NCBI RefSeq assembly: GCF_006704125.1
Contig: NZ_VIGH01000002.1
Coordinates: 372,001 to 436,000, forward strand
Length of the DNA: 64,000 nucleotides
Source: Rhodococcus spelaei
GTDB lineage: Bacteria > Actinomycetota > Actinomycetes > Mycobacteriales > Mycobacteriaceae
Direction: 5' to 3'
Of this stretch, positions 35,069 to 44,937 are shown piece after piece (the stretch's first letter is position 1; each line of letters opens with the position of its first letter). The translations under genes were made by a program, and so were the position numbers. The notes under the pieces are model-generated. The model saw only the letters and a list, made by a program, of their open reading frames with translations. It made no database searches and was not told where the DNA came from.

Positions 35069-36703
35069 TCACCACCGCTGCCGCTGCACTCGCGCTTCGG
35101 CCGCCGCCTCCTCCATGTCCAGACTCTCGAGCACCCGACGCAACACCTCGTCGTCCAGCTCGCCGGCGTCGCGGGCTGCGATCAACGCGCCGCGCTGAGC
35201 CTTGAGCACCCGGGTACGCAGCGCGTTGAACAGTGCGCCGGCGTCCCGGAGCTTCGCGTCGTGCTCACCGAGGTACTCCTCCTGCTCGGCCGCGATCCTG
35301 GCCTCGGCGGTGCGCCGCACCCTCTCGGCAAGCTCGACCAGCTCCTCGGTGCCCACCCCCGGCGGCGGGTCGCGCAGCACCTCGAGTAGCGCGGCGTCCG
35401 CGGCAGACCGCGACACCTGCCGGGCCAGGGTGGTCTGCTGCGCGGTCCGCTGCTCCTCGTCGGGATCGGCGACGTCGAGCAGCCGGATGAGGGTCGGCAG
35501 CGTCGCGCCCTGGATCAGCAGAGTCCCGACGGCCACCGTGAACGCGATCGCCTGGATGACCCCGCGACCGGGGAACGGGTCCCCCGCCAACGTCGTCAGC
35601 GGCACGCCGGACGCGGCGGCGAGGGTCACCACACCGCGCATCCCGGCCCAGGAGATCACCAGGTTCTGCCGCCAGTTCAGCCTCGCGTCCGAGGTGGGGA
35701 GCGAGACGATCGAGCGGGTGACCTTGCGTCTGCCGCGGTTGACGAAGATCCAGGCCGGCCGGACCACGATGACGAGCGCCAGCACGGCGAGTCCGTAGCC
35801 GAACACGTGATGCACCGGCAGACCGTCGGCCCGCACGTCGTCGATCACGAACTTCAGTTGCAGGCCCATGTACGCGAAGACGAACGTCTCGAGCAGCAGG
35901 TCCACCGTCGGCCACACCGCACGTTCCTGGATGCGGGTGTCCACCGACTCGTCGCCGACGGTGCGGCCGAGGACGAACCCTGCGGTGACGACGGCCAGCA
36001 CCCCCGACGCATGGATCTCCTCGGCCGCCAGGTAGGCGGCGAACGGCAGCACCAACCCGAGCACCGTCTCCATCGGCGAGTCCACGATCCGCGCGCGCAC
36101 CAGGCGCACCAGGCCCGACAGCACCAGGCCGACCAGCACCCCACCGACGATCTCGTAGAGGAAGAACAGGATCGGCGAGTCGATTGCGATCTTCTTGCCG
36201 GTCACCGCGGCGACGGACAACGCGAACAGCGTCAACGCGGCCGCATCGTTGACCAGGCTCTCGCCCTTGAGGATCGCCATCATGCGGGCGGGCAGGCCCA
36301 GTCGCCTGCCCACCGAGACCGCCGCCACCGCGTCCGGCGGAGCGACCACCGCGCCGAGCACGAAGGCCGCCCCGAGCGTGAACTCGGGGACCAGCCAGTT
36401 CGCGAAGAACCCGACCGCGACGGTGGTCACCACCACCATGCCGATCCCCAGCCGCAGGATCGGCGCGAGATTGCGGCGGAAGGTGCTGAACGAGAAGTCC
36501 AGCGCCGCCGAGTACAGCAGCGGCGGCAGCACCACCCCGAGCATCAGGTCCGGCGGCATCTCGAGGCGCGGTATGCCCGGGATGAAGGACGCCGCGGCAC
36601 CGATGGTGACCAGTACCAACGGAACCTGGAAGCCGAGGCGTTTCGCGAGGCCGGTGAGGGCGACCCCCGCGATGACGACGAACAGCAGCCAGGTGAAGTT
36701 CAT
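35069..36703 (-). CDS. Na+/H+ antiporter, CPA1 family
   Basis: A 544-residue antiporter with about 12 helices in the first 400 residues and a charged cytosolic tail of about 130 residues. Motifs include GAVVAPPDAVAAVSVGRRLGLP, LKGESLVNDAAALTLFA (the ND pair near 160 binds the cation) and WAGMRGVVTLAAASGVPLTT. It exchanges Na+ for protons to control pH and sodium. A YjbR gene lies 28 bases away and a DCC-protein gene 7 bases away, suggesting a shared transcript. Confidence 0.9.
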   Translation of the reverse strand: MNFTWLLFVVIAGVALTGLAKRLGFQVPLVLVTIGAAASFIPGIPRLEMPPDLMLGVVLPPLLYSAALDFSFSTFRRNLAPILRLGIGMVVVTTVAVGFFANWLVPEFTLGAAFVLGAVVAPPDAVAAVSVGRRLGLPARMMAILKGESLVNDAAALTLFALSVAAVTGKKIAIDSPILFFLYEIVGGVLVGLVLSGLVRLVRARIVDSPMETVLGLVLPFAAYLAAEEIHASGVLAVVTAGFVLGRTVGDESVDTRIQERAVWPTVDLLLETFVFAYMGLQLKFVIDDVRADGLPVHHVFGYGLAVLALVIVVRPAWIFVNRGRRKVTRSIVSLPTSDARLNWRQNLVISWAGMRGVVTLAAASGVPLTTLAGDPFPGRGVIQAIAFTVAVGTLLIQGATLPTLIRLLDVADPDEEQRTAQQTTLARQVSRSAADAALLEVLRDPPPGVGTEELVELAERVRRTAEARIAAEQEEYLGEHDAKLRDAGALFNALRTRVLKAQRGALIAARDAGELDDEVLRRVLESLDMEEAAAEARVQRQRW

Positions 36704-36709
36704 CGGCGT

Positions 36710-37114
36710 CTATCCGTGGTCCAGGTCCACCGCGCAGCTGCCGCCCTTGCCCGGCAGCCGGTGCCGGTTTGTCGCGACCGTCCGGTACGCCGCGTCCTGA
36801 ATCTGGCGGATCCCCCAGATTCGGTAGAAGTACAACGGGATTCGACTGCCGAGGACGCCGGACAGGGCCGCATTGACTGCGCCCGCGCCGTGGTGGCGAC
36901 CTCCGGACGAGTCCAGTGCCCAGGCCTGTTCGAGCGCCTGGTCCGTCGTCACGCCGAAGTGGGCGGGCGCGCCGGCCTGTTGCAGCGGCACGACTTTCAC
37001 CCGACCGCGGCGATCGAGCCGCGCGAGCAGTGCGGCGCTACGCACACAGAAGCCGCAATCCCGGTCGTAGAGCAACTCCACGGTGAAACGCGGGGCGGCC
37101 TGACGGTCGGGCAT
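36710..37114 (-). CDS. DCC-family thiol-disulfide oxidoreductase
   Basis: A 134-residue protein of the DUF393/DCC family, named for the D-x-x-C-x-x-C signature, here YDRDCGFC near 17-24. Later hallmarks are the LDSSGGRHHGAGAV region and YRIWGIRQIQDAAYRTVATNRHRLPG, with a last conserved Cys in GSCAVD. The family is thought to shuttle disulfides. It lies just before the antiporter gene. Confidence 0.85.
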   Translation of the reverse strand: MPDRQAAPRFTVELLYDRDCGFCVRSAALLARLDRRGRVKVVPLQQAGAPAHFGVTTDQALEQAWALDSSGGRHHGAGAVNAALSGVLGSRIPLYFYRIWGIRQIQDAAYRTVATNRHRLPGKGGSCAVDLDHG

Positions 37115-37138
37115 TGCGGCTCCTGTGGGTTGTGTGCG

Positions 37139-37330
37139 CTATTCCTTCGGCGGGATGACCTTCTTCGCCGCATCCTGGACCTTGTCGACCGTGTCCTTGT
37201 ACTTGCCGCCGGTCTTGTCGTCGATGAAGTCGCCCGCCTTGTCGACGGCGCCCTCCACCTTCTCCGCATTCTCGGACGCGATCTGCTTGCCCTTGCCGAA
37301 CAGGCCCTTCAACGTGTCTGCGAAGCTCAT
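37139..37330 (-). CDS. Rv0909/MT0933-type antitoxin-like protein
   Basis: A 63-residue amphipathic, Lys-rich helical protein (MSFADTLKGLFGKGKQ...AEKVEGAVDKAGDFIDDKTGGKYKD) typical of the MT0933-like antitoxin family. The ATG at 37330 has AGAAGGAGACGCC upstream. An upstream in-frame segment (to 37453) codes two copies of MPEAPPE; I leave it out because of the strong internal ribosome site. In M. tuberculosis the homologue lies between ctpE and the Rv0910 toxin. Here ctpE is adjacent, but the toxin homologue is 9 kb away at 27728. Confidence 0.8.
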   Translation of the reverse strand: MSFADTLKGLFGKGKQIASENAEKVEGAVDKAGDFIDDKTGGKYKDTVDKVQDAAKKVIPPKE

Positions 37331-37501
37331 GGCGTCTCCTTCTCCGATGCCGGACCGGCACCTGTCGTTCTCGGGCGGAGCCTCGGGCATGCCGTCGTGC
37401 TCCGGTGGAGCCTCGGGCATGTCGTTCAGGGGTCGATCCCCCGCACGGACCAAGTCTCACAGCTTTGACCGGTACCCGCCACAGTTGCACGCAGCGTGAC
37501 A

Positions 37502-39964
37502 CTAAGCCGCGGGCGACTCCGGCAGCGAGAACAGCCTGCGCTTGTCCCCGGAGATCAGCCCCGAGACCCACCACCCCAGTTCGACCAGCCCGATCCCCAC
37601 CGCGCCGCACACGACCGCGACGGTGGTCGCGGCGACGTTCGACGGGTCCAGCTTGAAGAACTCGCGGGTGAACGGGACCGAGAACAGCACCAGGTAACCG
37701 GCCACCGACCCCGCGATCAGCACGATCTTCCACCACACGTACGGCCGGGCCACGATCGCCAGCACCCAGACCGCGATCATGATCAGCGTGATGAGGGCAG
37801 TCGTGCTCGCCTGGATCGTCTGCGTCTCGGTCGCGTGCGGACCGGAATAGACGAGCGCGTACGCGACGAACGTCGCGATACCGATGACCAGGCCCGACGG
37901 GATCGCGAAACGCATCACCCGAGGCACGAACCCGGTGCGTGCCCGCTCGTTGTTCGGAGCCAGCGACAGGATGAACGCGGGGATACCGATCGTGAACCAG
38001 GCCGCGATCGTGACGTGTCGCGGTAGGAACGGGTACGGCATCGCGTCGAAGTCGAAGATCTGCGAGGCCACGCCCGACAGCCCGATCAACAACGCCAGCA
38101 ACACCGAGTAGACGGTCTTGGTGAGGAACAGATTCGAAACCCGCTCGATGTTGCCGATCACCCGCCGTCCCTCGCCCACCACGTACGGCAGGGTTGCGAA
38201 CTTGTTGTCCAGCAGCACGATCTGCGCCACCGCCCGCGTCGCCGGACTGCCCGATCCCATTGCCACGCCGATGTCCGCGTCCTTGAGGGCGAGCACGTCG
38301 TTGACGCCGTCGCCGGTCATCGCGACCGTGTGCCCGCGCGACTGCAGCGCGCCGACGATCTCACGCTTCTGGTCGGGCCGGACCCGGCCGAAGGTTGTGG
38401 ACTCGTCCAACGCGTCGGCCAGTTGGTCACGGTCGTCGGGCAATTCGCGCGCGTCGACGGCGCGATCGCCGCCCGACAGGCCGAGCGAGCTGGCGACCGC
38501 ACCGACCGAGACCGCGTTGTCACCGGAGATGACCTTCACGGACACCTTCTGCTCGGCGAAGTACTCGAGGGTCTCGCGGGCGTCGGGTCGCACCCGTTGC
38601 TCCAGCACGACCAGCGCTCGGGGTGTGACCTGTCCCGGCGCGGACGCATCGTCCACCGACCGGTCGCTGCTGCCGAGCAACAGCACCCGCAGGCCCTTGG
38701 CGCCGAGTTCCTCGGCGGTGCGGGCCGCGTCGGACTGCGAATCGAGGAGCACGTCGGGGGCGCCGAGCAGCCAGTTGCCCTTGTTCCCGTACGAGATTCC
38801 GCTCCACTTCTTCGCGGAGGTGAACGGGGCCACGGCGGTGGAGTTCCATCCAGGGTCGTGGTCGACCGACTCCGCGATCGCCAGCACACTGGCGTTCGGC
38901 CGTGGGTCGTCGCCGGCGAGCGCGGCCAGAGCGTCGCGTACCTCGGCGTCCTCGCCGGTGAGCACCCGCAGTTCCGACAGCCGCATACCGTTCTCGGTGA
39001 GGGTGCCGGTCTTGTCCGCGCACACCACGTCGACGCGGGCCAGCCCCTCGATCGCCGGCAGTTCCTGGACCAGGCACTGCCGCTGACCGAGCCGGATCAC
39101 ACCTACCGCGAAGGCGAGTGAGGTCATCAGCACCAGGCCCTCGGGCACCATCGGGACCAGCGCGGCGACCATGCCGCTCAGCGCGGAGCCCAGATTCTGC
39201 TGACTGATGAACAGCTGGTTGTAGATGATCAGCAGGCCCGCCGGGACCATCATGTAGGTGATGACCTTGAGGATCTTGTCGACGCCGCTGCGCAGCTCCG
39301 AGTGCACCAGGGTGAACTTGCTGGCCTCCTCGGCGAGCTTGGCCGCGTAAGCGTCCTTGCCGACCTTGGTCGCCTGGTAGGCACCACCACCGGCCACCAC
39401 GAAGCTGCCCGAGAGCACCTGTGCGCCAGGCAGTTTGTGAACGGGATCGGCCTCGCCGGTGAGCAGGGACTCGTCGACCTCCAGCGCCTCGCCCTCGACC
39501 ACGGTGCCGTCGACGACGATCTGGTCACCCGCACCGAGTTCGATGATCTCGTCGAGCACCACCTCGTTCGGCGCGACAGCGACGGCTGCGCCGTCACGGC
39601 GGACCTGCGGCTTGGCGGCGCTGACGATCGCCAGCTTGTCGAGGGTCTGCTTGGCGCGGACCTCCTGGATAATGCCGATCGCGCTGTTCGCGATGATCAA
39701 CAGGCCGAACATTCCGTCGATCACCGACCCCGTGGCGAGGACGATGATCAGCAGCACCCCGAGGATCGCGTTGATCCGGGTGAACACGTTGGCCCGGACG
39801 ATGTCCTTGATCGAGCGGCTCGCGCGGCCGGGCACGTCGTTGGTCTTGCCGTCCGCCTTGCGCCGGGCAACCTGTTCCGCGGTCAACCCGACCGCCAGGT
39901 CCACGTCGGTCACGGGGATGGTGGCAACTGCCCCCGGTCCAGCTGGATTCTCCTCGTCGGCCAT
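37502..39964 (-). CDS. ctpE: P-type cation-transporting ATPase, CtpE-like
   Basis: An 820-residue P-type ATPase. Motifs in order: the actuator LTGE ([11 protein letters not shown]), the phosphorylation site [12 protein letters not shown] near 317, [12 protein letters not shown] in the nucleotide domain, [21 protein letters not shown] in the P domain, and about ten membrane helices. CtpE of mycobacteria is a P-type calcium importer needed for envelope integrity. Position beside the Rv0909-type gene and before the metallo-beta-lactamase and echA6 matches the M. tuberculosis order and supports orthology. Confidence 0.9.
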   Translation of the reverse strand: MADEENPAGPGAVATIPVTDVDLAVGLTAEQVARRKADGKTNDVPGRASRSIKDIVRANVFTRINAILGVLLIIVLATGSVIDGMFGLLIIANSAIGIIQEVRAKQTLDKLAIVSAAKPQVRRDGAAVAVAPNEVVLDEIIELGAGDQIVVDGTVVEGEALEVDESLLTGEADPVHKLPGAQVLSGSFVVAGGGAYQATKVGKDAYAAKLAEEASKFTLVHSELRSGVDKILKVITYMMVPAGLLIIYNQLFISQQNLGSALSGMVAALVPMVPEGLVLMTSLAFAVGVIRLGQRQCLVQELPAIEGLARVDVVCADKTGTLTENGMRLSELRVLTGEDAEVRDALAALAGDDPRPNASVLAIAESVDHDPGWNSTAVAPFTSAKKWSGISYGNKGNWLLGAPDVLLDSQSDAARTAEELGAKGLRVLLLGSSDRSVDDASAPGQVTPRALVVLEQRVRPDARETLEYFAEQKVSVKVISGDNAVSVGAVASSLGLSGGDRAVDARELPDDRDQLADALDESTTFGRVRPDQKREIVGALQSRGHTVAMTGDGVNDVLALKDADIGVAMGSGSPATRAVAQIVLLDNKFATLPYVVGEGRRVIGNIERVSNLFLTKTVYSVLLALLIGLSGVASQIFDFDAMPYPFLPRHVTIAAWFTIGIPAFILSLAPNNERARTGFVPRVMRFAIPSGLVIGIATFVAYALVYSGPHATETQTIQASTTALITLIMIAVWVLAIVARPYVWWKIVLIAGSVAGYLVLFSVPFTREFFKLDPSNVAATTVAVVCGAVGIGLVELGWWVSGLISGDKRRLFSLPESPAA

Positions 39965-39974
39965 GCCCGCCAGG

Positions 39975-41090
39975 TTATGCCAGTGCGAGCCACCAGCGCC
40001 GCTGGGCGTCCGGGCGCAGCACGTCGATCCGCTGTCCGGGCATCGGGACGCGGACCCGGGTGCCCGACCCCTCGGCGGCCGCGAGCAGCCGCGTCACCGG
40101 TTCCACCCAGGGATGGAAAGCCAGGTTGAAGGTGGCCCAGTGCACCGGGACCAGCACGCCGGCGGTGTCGTCGCCCACGGACAGGTCGGCGTGCATCCGC
40201 ACCGCCTCCTCCGGGTTCATGTGCACGTCCGGCCAATGCTCGTCGTAGGCGCCGACCGGCAGCAGCGTGAGGTCGAACGGGCCGTGCCGCTCCCCGATCT
40301 CGGCGAAGCGCAGGGAGTACCCGGTGTCACCGCCGAAGAACACCGCGTGCGCGGGCCCGCGAACCACCCACGACGCCCACAGCGTGGTGTTGCGGAGCAG
40401 TCCCCGCCCGGAGAAGTGCCGGGCCTCGGTGCAGGTGAGCGAGAGCCCGCCGAGCGTGACCTCCTCGTCCCAGTCCAGCTCGACGATCCGGTCCTCGGGG
40501 ACCCGCCAGTGCCGGAGGTGGGCGCCGATCCCGGTGGGGACCACGAACGGCGCGTCCTGGGTGCGCACCAGCGCCTCGATCGTGGCCTTGTCCAGGTGGT
40601 CGTAGTGGTCGTGCGAGATCACCACGGCGTCCACCCGCGGCAGGTCGGCGACGGCGACAGGGGCCGGGTGCAGCCGGGCGGGTCCGATCAGCCGCGACGG
40701 CGAGACCCGGTGGCTCCACACCGGGTCGGTGAGCACCCGGAACCCGTCGACCTCGACGAGCACGCTGGAATGGCCGTACCAGGTGACCGCCAACTCGGCC
40801 GCCTGCACGGGCGCGAGTGGAGTGGCGAGCGGGATCGGCCGACGGGGGCGACCGAGGCGGCCGCGGGTCAGGATCGACGACAGCAAGCTCGACTCGGAGC
40901 CCCGCACCACCTGGCTGCTCGGGTCGGAGTTGTGGAAGCGCCTGCCCCGATACCGCGACGACCCCAGCGCGTGCGGCGCGATCGCCGCCGTCGACGCGCC
41001 GATCTGGCCGGGCACACCCCAACTGGCCCTGACCAACGCCGCCGCGCCAGTCACCGCTACCGCCGCCGCCACCGCGGCCCGCACACCCAT
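39975..41090 (-). CDS. Metallo-beta-lactamase fold hydrolase (Rv0906-like)
   Basis: A 371-residue MBL-fold protein of the UlaG/NAPE-PLD group. The N-terminus is hydrophobic ([21 protein letters not shown]) and may anchor or export it. Metal ligands are clear: SHDHYDHLD near 190 (HxHxDH type), then [18 protein letters not shown] and a late [14 protein letters not shown]. The Ser-His near GHSSVLVE precedes the usual beta strands. It starts 1 base after the echA6 stop and ends 10 bases before ctpE, as in the M. tuberculosis region. The substrate is unknown; relatives act on N-acyl phospholipids or lactones. Confidence 0.87.
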   Translation of the reverse strand: MGVRAAVAAAVAVTGAAALVRASWGVPGQIGASTAAIAPHALGSSRYRGRRFHNSDPSSQVVRGSESSLLSSILTRGRLGRPRRPIPLATPLAPVQAAELAVTWYGHSSVLVEVDGFRVLTDPVWSHRVSPSRLIGPARLHPAPVAVADLPRVDAVVISHDHYDHLDKATIEALVRTQDAPFVVPTGIGAHLRHWRVPEDRIVELDWDEEVTLGGLSLTCTEARHFSGRGLLRNTTLWASWVVRGPAHAVFFGGDTGYSLRFAEIGERHGPFDLTLLPVGAYDEHWPDVHMNPEEAVRMHADLSVGDDTAGVLVPVHWATFNLAFHPWVEPVTRLLAAAEGSGTRVRVPMPGQRIDVLRPDAQRRWWLALA

Positions 41091-41091
41091 C

Positions 41092-41823
41092 TCAGCGCCC
41101 CCGGAAGTTCGGTTGACGCTTCTCCTGGCGCGCCTCGCGCGCCTCGTGCATGTCGTCGCTGGTCCAGGCCGCACGCAGGGCGTCGAGCTGCTCGGGGGTC
41201 GGCGCGTCCTGGGTGCCGTCGTCGTTGAATGCGAGCTTGAGGTGCCGCAGCGACAGCGGTGCGAGTTCGGCGACTCGCTTGGCCCAGTCCTGCGCGAGCG
41301 CGAGGTCCCCGACCTTGTTGGCCAGCCCGCACGCGAGGGCCTCCGCGGAGCTGAGCCGGTCGGCCCCCATCAGGACGGTGCGGGCCGGCCCCCCACCGGC
41401 GAGTGAGACGAGCCGTCGGACGGTCCACGAGTCGACCGAGATGCCGAGTCGGGCCGCGGGCACCGCGAAGTAGGCCTCCGGCGCGACCACCCGCAGGTCC
41501 GCAGCGATCGCCAGCTGGGTGCCCGCGCCGATCGCCGGACCGTTGACTGCGGCGATCACCGGCACGGGCACCGAGTCGACGGTGTGCAGCATCTCGAGCA
41601 GGGTGTCGGTGAAACCGTCGGCGTACACGTCACCGGAGAGGTCGGCGCCCGCGCAGAAGGCGGATCCGCGCCCGGTCAGCACGATCGCTCGCGCGCCCCC
41701 GGCCACGGCCTCGTCCAGCGCGTCGCGCAGTAGCACGCACTGTTCGGTGTCGAGCGCGTTGCGTCGATCCTCGCGCTGCAGTTCGATGGTCACCACGTCG
41801 CCGTCACGGCTGGTCCCGATCAT
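41092..41823 (-). CDS. echA6: Enoyl-CoA hydratase/isomerase family, EchA6-like
   Basis: A 243-residue crotonase-fold protein, the same length as M. tuberculosis EchA6 and in the same gene order. The oxyanion-hole segments RGSAFCAGADLSGD (about 52-65) and NGPAIGAGTQLAIAADLRV (94-112) are present. In hydratases two Glu residues do the chemistry; at the matching places in the second segment and after it (AAR.GISVDSWTVRRLVSL) I see no clear Glu pair, consistent with EchA6 being described as a non-catalytic acyl-CoA carrier for FAS-II and mycolic acid synthesis. Confidence 0.85.
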   Translation of the reverse strand: MIGTSRDGDVVTIELQREDRRNALDTEQCVLLRDALDEAVAGGARAIVLTGRGSAFCAGADLSGDVYADGFTDTLLEMLHTVDSVPVPVIAAVNGPAIGAGTQLAIAADLRVVAPEAYFAVPAARLGISVDSWTVRRLVSLAGGGPARTVLMGADRLSSAEALACGLANKVGDLALAQDWAKRVAELAPLSLRHLKLAFNDDGTQDAPTPEQLDALRAAWTSDDMHEAREARQEKRQPNFRGR

Positions 41824-41861
41824 GGTGTGACCGTACCGTTCACCCCCGGGAGGTTGCCAGC

Positions 41862-42974
41862 ATGGAAACGCACGTGGACGTCGCGGTCATCGGCGCCGGG
41901 CAGGCCGGACTGTCGGCCGGGTACTACCTGCGCAGGCTCGGCCGCGAGGCCGGGATCGACTTCGTCATCCTCGACCACGCGCCGAAGCCGGGCGGTGCGT
42001 GGCAGTTCCGTTGGCCCTCATTGACTTTGAGCACGGTCAACGCCGTGCACGACCTGCCCGGCATGCCGTTCACCGATGTCCTCGACGACTCTGCGCCCAC
42101 CGAGGTGCAGGCGGCGGACGCGGTTCCGCGGTACTACGCCGAGTACGAGCGTCGATTCGACCTCCCGGTCCGCAGGCCCGAACACGTGCGGGTGGTGTGC
42201 GACCACGGTGACCACCGTGTCGACGACGACCCCGGCAGTCGCAGCGGCCCCCTCACGGTCGAGACCGGCGACGGCGGCCTGACCGTACGGGGCATCGTGA
42301 ACGCCACCGGAACCTGGGAGCACCCGTTCATCCCGCGCTGTCGCGGCGCAGAACTGTTCCTGGGCCGCCAACTGCACACCCGCGACTACACCTCCGCCGC
42401 GGAGTTCGCGGGCCGGCACGTGGTCGTGGTCGGCGGCGGCATCTCCGCGGTCCAGTTGCTCGACGAGATCTCCCGCGTCACCTCGACGACCTGGGTGACG
42501 CGCCGCGAGCCGCAGTTCCGTGACACCCCGTACACCGCGGCGGAGGGCCGGGCGTCGGTGGCGGTGGTCGAGGACCGGGTGCGCCGCGGGCTGCCTCCCG
42601 GGTCGGTGGTCTCGGTGACGGGGTTGCCGCTTACCCCGGCCCTGCGGGCGGCACGCGAACGCGGGGCACTGCACCGGCTGCCGATGTTCGACGAGATCAC
42701 CCCGGACGGGGTGCGCTGGGCCGACGGTGGCTTCCGCCGCGCCGACGTGATCCTGTGGTGCACCGGATTCCGTAGTGCCCTGGACCATCTCGCACCGCTG
42801 CGGCTGCGCGGGCCCGGCGGCGGCATCACGATGGACGGCCGCCTCGCGACGCGCGTGGCCGCGGACCGGCGAGTACACCTGCTGGGGTACGGGCCGTCCG
42901 CGAGCACCATCGGCGCGAACCGGGGCGGTCGGGCCGCGGCCGCAGAACTGATCGAGCACCTGACCGGAAACTGA
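41862..42974 (+). CDS. Flavin-dependent monooxygenase / NAD(P)-binding oxidoreductase
   Basis: A 370-residue FAD protein. The N-terminal Rossmann motif VAVIGAGQAGLSAGYYLRR binds FAD and a second one, VVVVGGGISAVQLLDEI near 180-200, binds NAD(P)H. ATG-type motifs continue with VNATGTWEHPFIP and VILWCTGFRS, as in group B flavin monooxygenases and CzcO-like proteins. The substrate is unknown. It is divergent from echA6 and convergent with an AraC-type regulator, which may control it. Confidence 0.87.
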   Translation: METHVDVAVIGAGQAGLSAGYYLRRLGREAGIDFVILDHAPKPGGAWQFRWPSLTLSTVNAVHDLPGMPFTDVLDDSAPTEVQAADAVPRYYAEYERRFDLPVRRPEHVRVVCDHGDHRVDDDPGSRSGPLTVETGDGGLTVRGIVNATGTWEHPFIPRCRGAELFLGRQLHTRDYTSAAEFAGRHVVVVGGGISAVQLLDEISRVTSTTWVTRREPQFRDTPYTAAEGRASVAVVEDRVRRGLPPGSVVSVTGLPLTPALRAARERGALHRLPMFDEITPDGVRWADGGFRRADVILWCTGFRSALDHLAPLRLRGPGGGITMDGRLATRVAADRRVHLLGYGPSASTIGANRGGRAAAAELIEHLTGN

Positions 42975-42993
42975 TCCGAAGGCTCACAGCGGG

Positions 42994-43953
42994 TCACACC
43001 GCGGCCCAGCTCCCCATCCTGATCTCGCGCGGAGTCGATCCGGTGACTTCGCGGACCGCGCGGCCGAACTGGCTGAGCCCGGCGAATCCGCTTCGGCGGG
43101 CGATCTGACCGATCGACAGGTTCGCGTGGTCCGGGTCGGAGAGCAGCTCCACTCCGAACCGGACCCGCCTGGCGCGGATCAGGCCGTAGACCGTGCGATC
43201 CTCGCCTTCCATCAGCTTGTGCAGGTAGCGAGTGCTCACGTTGATGCCCGCGGCCACTCGGTCGACGTTGAGGCCGGGGTCCGCGAAGTTCGTCTCGATG
43301 AACCGGTGGACACGGGCACGATTGCCCATGGTCATGTCGCCCGGATCGCCGGCACGATCCGACGACTGTCGGACCACGGCGAGCGCGAGGTCGACGACCG
43401 CGTGTTCGATCAACGAGATCTCGGCGGACGAGGTCGGCTCGTGCGCTGTCAACGGTTCGAGCAGACCCGCCAGTGCGACCCCGAGCGGGGAGCCGGACAG
43501 CACTGTGCCGCTGAGGTTTCGCGGATCGAGCGATTTCGCCGCCAGCAGGGTTCGCGGCAGGTAGATGAAGGCCACGTCGCTGCGGTCCGACAGGTCGAGT
43601 TCGAAACTTCGCCCGAAATCCACGTAGACGACGTCGCCCGCCTTGGCGAGGATCGTCGTACGGTCCTGCTCGAGACCAGCGGTTCCCGCGCGGACGCAGC
43701 CGAGCGCGACGTAACTCCCCATCACATCGCCGAGCATCCGTGAGGTGCGGGTACCGGTCACCGCCGTGGAGCGCATCCGATTGACCCGGACGTCCCCGAA
43801 GTCGGCGGACGCCATGGAGGCGCTGAATCGTTCCGGTTCGTCGGCGCTGAATCTGCAGATCCCCGAGAACATGTCGATGCCGTCCGAACCCGCCATGCTG
43901 ATTCCGCCCCGGAAGCGCTGGGTCAACCCCGTGTCTCGGACTACTGCATGCAC
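42994..43953 (-). CDS. AraC family transcriptional regulator
   Basis: A 319-residue regulator. The C-terminal AraC double helix-turn-helix is clear (LNVDRVAAGINVSTRYLHKLMEGEDRTVYGLIRARR, then IGQIARRSGFAGLSQFGRAVREVTGSTPREIR). The N-terminal 170 residues match the AraC-binding-like domain of NphR/AlkS-type activators (GDVVYVDFGRSFELD, YLPRTLLAA). The gene ends 20 bases from the end of the flavin monooxygenase, on the opposite strand. The inducer is unknown. Confidence 0.85.
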   Translation of the reverse strand: MHAVVRDTGLTQRFRGGISMAGSDGIDMFSGICRFSADEPERFSASMASADFGDVRVNRMRSTAVTGTRTSRMLGDVMGSYVALGCVRAGTAGLEQDRTTILAKAGDVVYVDFGRSFELDLSDRSDVAFIYLPRTLLAAKSLDPRNLSGTVLSGSPLGVALAGLLEPLTAHEPTSSAEISLIEHAVVDLALAVVRQSSDRAGDPGDMTMGNRARVHRFIETNFADPGLNVDRVAAGINVSTRYLHKLMEGEDRTVYGLIRARRVRFGVELLSDPDHANLSIGQIARRSGFAGLSQFGRAVREVTGSTPREIRMGSWAAV

Positions 43954-44039
43954 ACCGCCCCTGCCTTCCCCCCGACAAGAATTTTGCTAGACCATAGCTC
44001 AATCCTTACGAGGAAAGGCGGATCACGTCCGAGGTCGTG

Positions 44040-44840
44040 TCACGCCAACGACGTGCCCACCACCCAGCCCACGCCGCCCAGGACCACCAGGGCGACAACC
44101 GAGGTCATCACGAAGAGCCACACGCTCCAGTCCAGGCCCTCGCCGTTCGCGCTGTCCACGACAGTGCGACGGTCGTCCTCGGTCGCCACGGGCGTCGCGA
44201 CGACGTCGACGAGAGCACCGACGAGTCCGTCCACTCCGTCCGCATCGGAAGACCATGTGCCCGCTGTGATCTCACGGAGCACCGCGGACAGTCCACGAAC
44301 ATCGTCGAGTCGGGTGACGCTCGGCGGCCGACCAGGAAATGCCAGGTAGGCGATCCCGTCCATGCCCACCCGAACCCGGTTCGGATCGTCAAGGGAAACA
44401 ACCGTTTCGCCGTGATGCGCGTCCTGCACCGCCAGCGCCAACGGGATCAGTGCCGACGCCGCGCCGTGTTCGCCCGAATCTCCTGCCGCGACCTCCGCGA
44501 GCGACCGACTCGGCCGCCACTCGGAGACGACCACGGCGAGCGCGTCCACCGCGATCATGTCCAGAATGCCGGCCAGCGCGCCGGACCTGATCCGGCACAG
44601 CAAGACCGTGCGGGCGAAGTACTCGTCGACGGCCACCGCAGCCGACCCGGGCCCCGCGAAACTTGCGACCGTCAGCGCGACATCGCGGCCCATCGGCACG
44701 TCACGGGCATGCCAGAACTCGGTGTCCGGGGCCGATCCGCAGAGCGCGAGCAGTCGGTACCGCCCGCCCGCGAACAATGCACCCGGCACCCGTTCCGCGA
44801 CCGGGGTCCGTGGTGTCGGCAGCGTGACGGTTCTCGGCAT
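44040..44840 (-). CDS. Tail-anchored MurJ/MviN-type pseudokinase (copy 1)
   Basis: A 266-residue protein. The main domain (GALFAGGRYRLLALCG...EFWHARDVPMGRDVALTVASF...VVSEWRPSRSLAEVA) matches the kinase-like domain at the end of mycobacterial MurJ (Rv3910). The ATP-binding Lys of VALK is replaced (VALT), and HRD and DFG motifs are absent, so it cannot be an active kinase. A single C-terminal helix (WLFVMTSVVALVVLGGVGWVVG) anchors it, domain inside. The start at 44840 is chosen for its GGGAA site; an upstream start at 44987 would overlap the previous gene. It is paralogous to 45791-46672. Confidence 0.72.
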   Translation of the reverse strand: MPRTVTLPTPRTPVAERVPGALFAGGRYRLLALCGSAPDTEFWHARDVPMGRDVALTVASFAGPGSAAVAVDEYFARTVLLCRIRSGALAGILDMIAVDALAVVVSEWRPSRSLAEVAAGDSGEHGAASALIPLALAVQDAHHGETVVSLDDPNRVRVGMDGIAYLAFPGRPPSVTRLDDVRGLSAVLREITAGTWSSDADGVDGLVGALVDVVATPVATEDDRRTVVDSANGEGLDWSVWLFVMTSVVALVVLGGVGWVVGTSLA

Positions 44841-44937
44841 CGACAGTTCCCACTGCGACCCGAGGCTTCGCCCGAGGACGGGTACCTTCTGCTGCCCGAG
44901 GTTTCGCCCGCGAGGTTCCGCGGTCCGGCGTCGCTGG

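Noticed and set aside
37331-37453. N-terminal extension of the antitoxin with two MPEAPPE units
   Set aside because: A strong ribosome site directly precedes the ATG at 37330, and the family normally starts there. The repeat may still be a chance duplication in the leader.
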